Part shown: positions 59,556-64,000 of the stretch, one piece after another
Layout of the letters: the number at the start of each line of letters is the position of its first letter
Numbering within the stretch: position 1 is the first letter of the stretch
Assembly: GCA_035235625.1 (NCBI GenBank)
Contig: CP141142.1
Span: forward strand, 48,277,644-48,341,643
DNA: 64,000 bases
Direction: 5' to 3'
Source of the DNA: Saururus chinensis
Lineage: Eukaryota; Streptophyta; Magnoliopsida; Piperales; Saururaceae
Made by a program: the position numbers and the translations under genes
Notes under the pieces: model-generated
Told to the model about the DNA's origin: nothing
The model's input: only the letters and a program-made list of their open reading frames with translations
Databases searched by the model: none

Positions 59556-59715
59556 CAGTCATCCTCCCTGGTTTCAAGGAGGCTGCCACCGAGCTCCTGC
59601 GAGCTGGGTCTTCATGAATTGCTGCGTGCCTCCCAGTGGCCAGCAGTGTCGGGCTCCTGACTGCAGCGCCGATAGCCATTTGCATAGCCAGGTTGGCGAC
59701 AATGATGACGATAGT

Positions 59716-60050
59716 CACCTAACACCAATTCCCTCATCCCCAATCTCAGCCGAGACATGTCCATCAACTGCCTCCTTGGCTACTCCCGCTTCGACTATTG
59801 GGCTCTCTCCTCCCTCAACCGGAGCTTCTGGAGCCTCTTTCACACGGGCAAAATTTACAAACTCCACCACAGGGCAGGCATCGTCGAGCACTGGGTGTAC
59901 TCTTGCAACGCCCTCGAATGGGAGGCCTTCGACCTGAATCACCGGCCTTGGATGTACCTGCCTCGGATGCCTCCCAGCAACTGCTTCATGTGCTCCGACA
60001 GGGAGTCCTTCACCGGGGATGGTGCTTCTTGTATTTGGTATGCTCCTCTG
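59716..60050 (+). pseudogene. F-box/kelch-repeat gene fragment
   Basis: One frame reads SLIPNLSRDMSINCLLGYSR, FDYWALSSLNRSFWSL, GIVEHWVY and then CNALEWEAFDLNHRPWMYLP. These match the F-box and the following linker of plant F-box/kelch proteins such as SKIP11 and At1g74510. The kelch repeats are absent. A stop (TAG) lies just upstream of the match, and near 60020 the family sequence ELLVFG continues in another frame, so the fragment is decayed. It is directly followed by a MATE fragment. Confidence 0.8.
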
Positions 60051-60054
60051 CTGA

Positions 60055-60294
60055 ATGGCAGGCACGCTGACCGAGACTCCTCCGGCGACTACAGGCTTTG
60101 CGGACGCCTAGAGGGTCTTCAATGAGGAGTCACACAAGCTCTGGGCCATTGCCATGCCTATCGCCCTAAATATCCTTTGCATTTATGGCCTCAACTCTAC
60201 GACGCAGATTTTCATCGGTCACTTTAGCACGTTAGATCTTTCCACAATGGCAACTAGATTATCCGTCATCTTTACCTTCATCTTTGGATTCCTG
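60055..60294 (+). pseudogene. MATE/DETOXIFICATION transporter 5' fragment
   Basis: From ATG 60055 the frame reads MAGTLTETPPATTGFADA, then an in-frame TAG, then RVFNEESHKLWAIAMPIALN, ILCIYGLNSTTQIFIGHFST and MATRLSVIFTFIFGFL. This is the first part of a plant DTX/MATE antiporter (usual form E..KLW.IA.P...N..C.YG.NS.TQIFVGH). The reading stops where the rest of the first MATE repeat (GMGSALETLCGQ) should follow. About 78 codons of about 480 remain. Confidence 0.82.
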
Positions 60295-60541
60295 GTTTGT
60301 CCTTTCTCAGTGCCTTTTGCACCATAGCGTTTCTTTTTGAATGTTAGACAACGGCGACCAAAGAACTAGATAGAATTTGTTGTGATTCTCTATGTTCTCA
60401 ATGACGTATGTGTTTTCTTTTTAATCTGAGAAAACTTTATAACTCATCATTTCTTCCGATTGCTAAGTTTTCTCCACGAGGATGATGGCCATAAGCGGGA
60501 CGAGGAGGAGCGTGAGGAGGTGGGTAGTGTATCCCAGCTCT

Positions 60542-61420
60542 TGTTGGGCCATGGTATGGGCTCAGGCCTGGTTTGGTCCAATGATGTCGCAGTCTGGGTG
60601 AGACGGTACGGGTCACGCGGTCCAAGGGTGGTGGGGGCGGTCACACCGACCCCACATATGCCTTTGTTACATTGGGACCCACATATGTCGCAGATGTACA
60701 CTAGACATACATCTAAGTGTGCATTTACACATTATGGGGCCCAGATGCGCGAATTGGATATCGAGGGTGGGATCCGTGATTAGCAAGGGGTCGACCCTGT
60801 CATGAGCTTGGTTGTGTGTAGGGGTCCAAGCCTCCACGGGCTCTGTGGGACAGAGCCCGCTCCCGTTGTGTTAGACCCTCTAGTAAAACGGGGTAAAATA
60901 AAGCAGTGAAGTCCAATAAGCAATAGCCCAATTTAGGCCCACTTATAATAGGTTTGGGGAAGGGGTATATAAGGGAGAGAAAAGTGAGGAGAAAGCCCTA
61001 ATTGCATAAGCAAGGGCCACCCCCTCCTTGGATCTCCTCTCTCCAAATTCAGGCTGCCCCCTCCTTGTCTCCCTTCTCTCCCTTGGTGCGGCCTGCTCCT
61101 CCATTGGGAGTAGTTGCTGGCCGCACCTCCTAGCCCCTCTCCAAGGTGCTCTAGGCGGGCTAAAAGGAAGGAGGACACTCTTCTCCATTGTTGGGTCATT
61201 TTAGAGCTTGATCAAACTGATTCATTGTTGTGTTTCATCAATCCAAGCAAGGTGTTGAGGGATCTGCACATTAGAAAGGTAAACCTTAATCTCCTCCTCT
61301 AGATCTTGTGTTTGGCATAGAAGAACTGTTTTGTGGAGGACGTGCAAGGGCTGGAACGCCTAGGTCAGTCATATCTCCTATATTTGATATTTCCCTTTAT
61401 TGATTGAATGAGATGCATGT
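60542..61420 (+). mobile_element. LTR-like terminal repeat, copy 2
   Basis: Starts TGTTGGGCCATGG and is the inverted counterpart of 1-916. It has TATATAAGGGAGAG at about 60968, consistent with a core promoter, followed by a pyrimidine-rich leader. An AGAGCCCG-type hairpin (GGGCTCTGTGGGACAGAGCCC) lies near 60840. The right border is not defined; similarity to copy 1 continues to at least about 61370. Confidence 0.55.
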
Positions 61421-61734
61421 TTATTGCTAATTGATGTTAGATATTGTATGTTTTGTACAGATCTATTGTAAAGTTGGATTTTTTGATCTGTGCGCCCTCC
61501 TCCTACCACCAAGCTTCCACTAGCCGGCCACTCTACAGCTCTGGCCTCTGAGCTGGATTCTCAGAGCGAAGAAATAGTGATATCCCACCTTCACAATGGC
61601 CTCTAAGCTGGATGATGAAACATGAAACAATAACAGAAGGAAGCTGAAAGTAGTAGATAAATTTATTCTAAAGTGAGAAGCATCGTAGAGTCTATGAGGT
61701 TTAAATTGAGTCGAATGGAGCAATTATTATAAAA

Positions 61735-61780
61735 CAAGATTTTTTTTTCTATTGGAGCTATTAATATAGGACGGAGGGAG
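61735..61780. mobile_element. Stowaway MITE, one end only
   Basis: GAGCTATTAATATAGGACGG followed by AGGGAG and TA is an inverted Stowaway terminus. The other end was not found to the left. Confidence 0.65.
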
Positions 61781-62279
61781 TATAGTATATGTAATATATT
61801 TTATGTACAACTTGAGCTTGGCCATCTTCGACCATCGGATCCAAGAGTGGACATTATTTATAGGGCAAACAAGTTGCCTACGTTCTTGTGCAGGTGGATT
61901 TTGATCCAATGGCCTCACAATATGTGTAAGGTCCCTGATTTTTCTACGATTTTCTGTGATTTTTTTGTTATTTTTCTGGTCATTTTTTGTGGGAAAATGT
62001 GACGCTACGGCATATTTATATTTATGTATATATACCCCATATTTATACCCATAGAGTAGGGTGTGGGGCTTAGTCGTGAGCTGTAGGCTTCACCACACGC
62101 TTATAACGCGAATTTTGGAGCTACAACGCGTAAATGGTAAGTGGACGCGTGTTGGGGACAGATATAAAAATAAAAAAAGAAATGATATAAGTATGAAATC
62201 CATTTCACGGATTCCATAACTCGACTTCCAGTAACTTTTTCACGTCCAGAGAGAAATGAGAGAGACCCGAGCCCATTTT
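61781..62279. other. Intergenic DNA without a recognisable gene
   Basis: T-rich and mixed sequence; frames here have no similarity that I recognise. Repeats such as ATTTTTCTACGATTTTCTGTG near 61930 suggest LTR-derived DNA. Confidence 0.35.
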
Positions 62280-62620
62280 CGGTCGCTCCGTTCTCCCTCC
62301 TCCGTCGTCGGATTCTATCGATTCTTGTCAGGATCCGCTTTGCCTCACCGCCACGAGTCCGTAGGTACTGGCTATGACTGCCGCCACGGCCTCTTCGCTC
62401 CTCCACGAAGTATCGAACTTTTTTCGGGTTTTTCTCTCCTTTAATCCTGTTTTTGAACTATGGGTGTACGATTTTGACGTCATTTGCGGCTGCCCTCAAC
62501 TAGACTTATGTTTAGTTGGCCGCTAGGAACCCATAGGCGCTGGCTAGAGCCGCTGCCATGCTTTCTTCGCTCCGTGGTGAGCTACCAGCACTTTGATCGG
62601 GTTTTGTTTCTATTTCCATC
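62280..62620. repeat. Two diverged units of about 185 bp
   Basis: CCGTAGGTACTGGCTATGAC...CTCTTCGCTCC (from about 62355) recurs in varied form as CCCATAGGCGCTGGCTAGAG...TTTCTTCGCTCC (from about 62530), each followed by a TCGGGTTTT word. Old tandem duplication, GC-rich, without coding sense. Confidence 0.5.
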
Positions 62621-62867
62621 TCACTGTCCGTGGGATTTTTTGGATGCCGGTGTGTTTTTGGTCATTGTCCAGTCACCGGTAGGACTCCGTCCAGCCTACC
62701 TCGACCCGATGTAGGTAGGGGTTTTCCATTTCCGACCCCGCCTCGCCCCTATTGCCTTGCTCCGCCCGATTAGACGCTTTAGGTGCATCTCGGGTCATTG
62801 CCATCGGCGAGTTATGGGCCATTTGGCATTATGGGCTCTACCTCGGCTCAGTGACAGTGAGGGTCTG

Positions 62868-64000
62868 TCACGCCCCGGCGATGCCCGACCCGAGCCGAAC
62901 CCGGTCCAGGGGCCGGTCAAGCGCGCGGGGGCGACGAAGTAAAAATTGAGGAAAACAATCTAGCGGAAGACTTAATCCCTAACCACGGGCGATTAACAGA
63001 AACACAGAGTGCGCACAATCCTTTGAGCAAGAGTAAATAAAAAGGGAGAAAAGGTGTTGCTTATCACAAAGTAAACAACAATCTCAAACCCACAAACTTA
63101 GTTTAAGTAAAGCCCACACCGGCTCAAAATAAGTCATAATCATCGCAACTGTAACATATGACATAAATCCAAAACAAGAACCCTACACAAAGGTCCTAAC
63201 ATGAAGCATGAAACAAACGAAGGTAAGTCACACAACGATCTCCATCATCACACCCAAGCTACCTCTGACCTTTCCTCAAAGAGGCAATCCTGTCCGTCTG
63301 CGTGTCGCACCACGCAGCCCCAAATCAAAACACAAAAGAGGGGTGAGTTTTAACACTCAGCAATGGTTTTAATAACATTGCCAATGTAGAAAATACGATA
63401 GCTTAGAAATGAGATTGTTTCAGATCAAAGATTTACATGGCGCATCACTTTCTGATCACACATTCATATCACTTAACACTGCATCATAATACCTAATTCA
63501 ACCTGCATGGATGTATCTCAAGCATACATATTCCCACATGCATTCACATCATAACAAATCCCGCATGGATGTATCTCTAACATACATATTCCACATGCAT
63601 AACATCAAAATTAACATGCATGGATGTATCTCTAACATACATATTCCACATGCATAACATCAACATATTCCACATGCATAGCATCATCACAATCAACCTC
63701 TACCAAGGAGTAATCACACATTAATGTCACACAGACGGGAGCATAGACAAGGCCACGAAGGCGTGTCATGGTCCAAAATTCTACACAAGAATTAAAGAGA
63801 GATCGGGGTTGTCAATCCCTAATACTGCTCGCCCTGGACGATCCTGGCCAAGGATGTCCCATTCTCACACAGAGAATCTAGAGCAGGGGTGTTCGCCCAG
63901 GGACATCTCCTGCGGAGGGAAGAGCCCGAGTTCTCACACAGAGAACCCTAGAACATGTGGTAGCGGGGTGCACGCGGCATACCACACTAGATTCTCAGGG
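62868..64000 (+). mobile_element. Second copy of the long Tekay/Del-like LTR, cut by the window edge
   Basis: Starts TGTCACGCCCCGGCGATGCC at 62868 and is collinear, in reverse orientation, with 28386 down to about 27150, including the region of ACATCCATGCA-type minisatellite units (here about 63490-63680). Most of the LTR and anything after it lie beyond the window, so it could be a solo LTR or the 5' LTR of an element. Fossil repeat. Confidence 0.8.

Noticed and set aside
60460-60783. Plus- and minus-strand frames at the start of LTR-like copy 2
   Set aside because: They run across the LTR start and are not kept in copy 1.

Overview
The window is nuclear DNA from a flowering plant. It holds intron-bearing genes of plant-specific families (ureide permease, RUS3/DUF647, an AIPP2-type PHD protein, a PPR protein, a WAK-type extracellular protein), a plant tRNA-Asn, TA-flanked Stowaway MITEs with CTCCCTCCGTCC ends, a Ty1/copia element and a CACTA element. 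Genes lie in AT-rich sequence and repeats fill most of the rest. Nothing seen fixes the species or even settles eudicot versus non-grass monocot.

Layout. 1-916: an LTR-like repeat on the minus strand. 1610-9054 (+): an ERLIN (SPFH) gene of nine exons whose sixth intron is swollen by a 3.8 kb CACTA-type element. 9055-13900: intergenic DNA with clusters of about 27-bp palindromes and a shared 'head' module. 13929-15941 (+): a single-exon PPR gene. 16-19.7 kb: LINE remnants on both strands and MITE debris. 20632-22849 (+): a seven-exon ureide permease. 23-31.5 kb: a tandem duplication, a degenerate hAT-like element, a 3.1 kb solo LTR with an internal 56-bp minisatellite, and a second minisatellite of about 118 bp. 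31725-39210 (+): a PHD-finger gene of the AIPP2/PAIPP2 family. 40097-46589 (-): RUS3, convergent with the PHD gene, with a LINE remnant in an intron. 46778-46851 (-): tRNA-Asn. 48150-56883 (-): a copia LTR element with clear GAAAC target-site repeats, itself interrupted at 52358-55304 by a smaller non-autonomous LTR element with TAGTA repeats that carries a piece of a class II small heat-shock protein gene. 56974-57789 (+): a frameshifted WAK-type GUB/WAK_assoc gene directly behind the copia insertion. 59.7-60.3 kb: fragments of an F-box/kelch gene and a MATE transporter side by side. 60542 onward: a second copy of the left-edge LTR-like repeat, then a second copy of the 3.1 kb LTR that runs off the right edge.

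The host genes are independent housekeeping, transport and chromatin genes and do not form a pathway. The notable structures are the palindrome clusters, the nested LTR pair with a captured heat-shock fragment, the RUS3 model that lacks a conserved block of roughly 95 codons, an internally duplicated coiled coil in ERLIN, and the F-box/MATE fragment pair. No convincing new multi-gene system was found. All exon models were made by eye from splice signals, reading phase and remembered family sequences.
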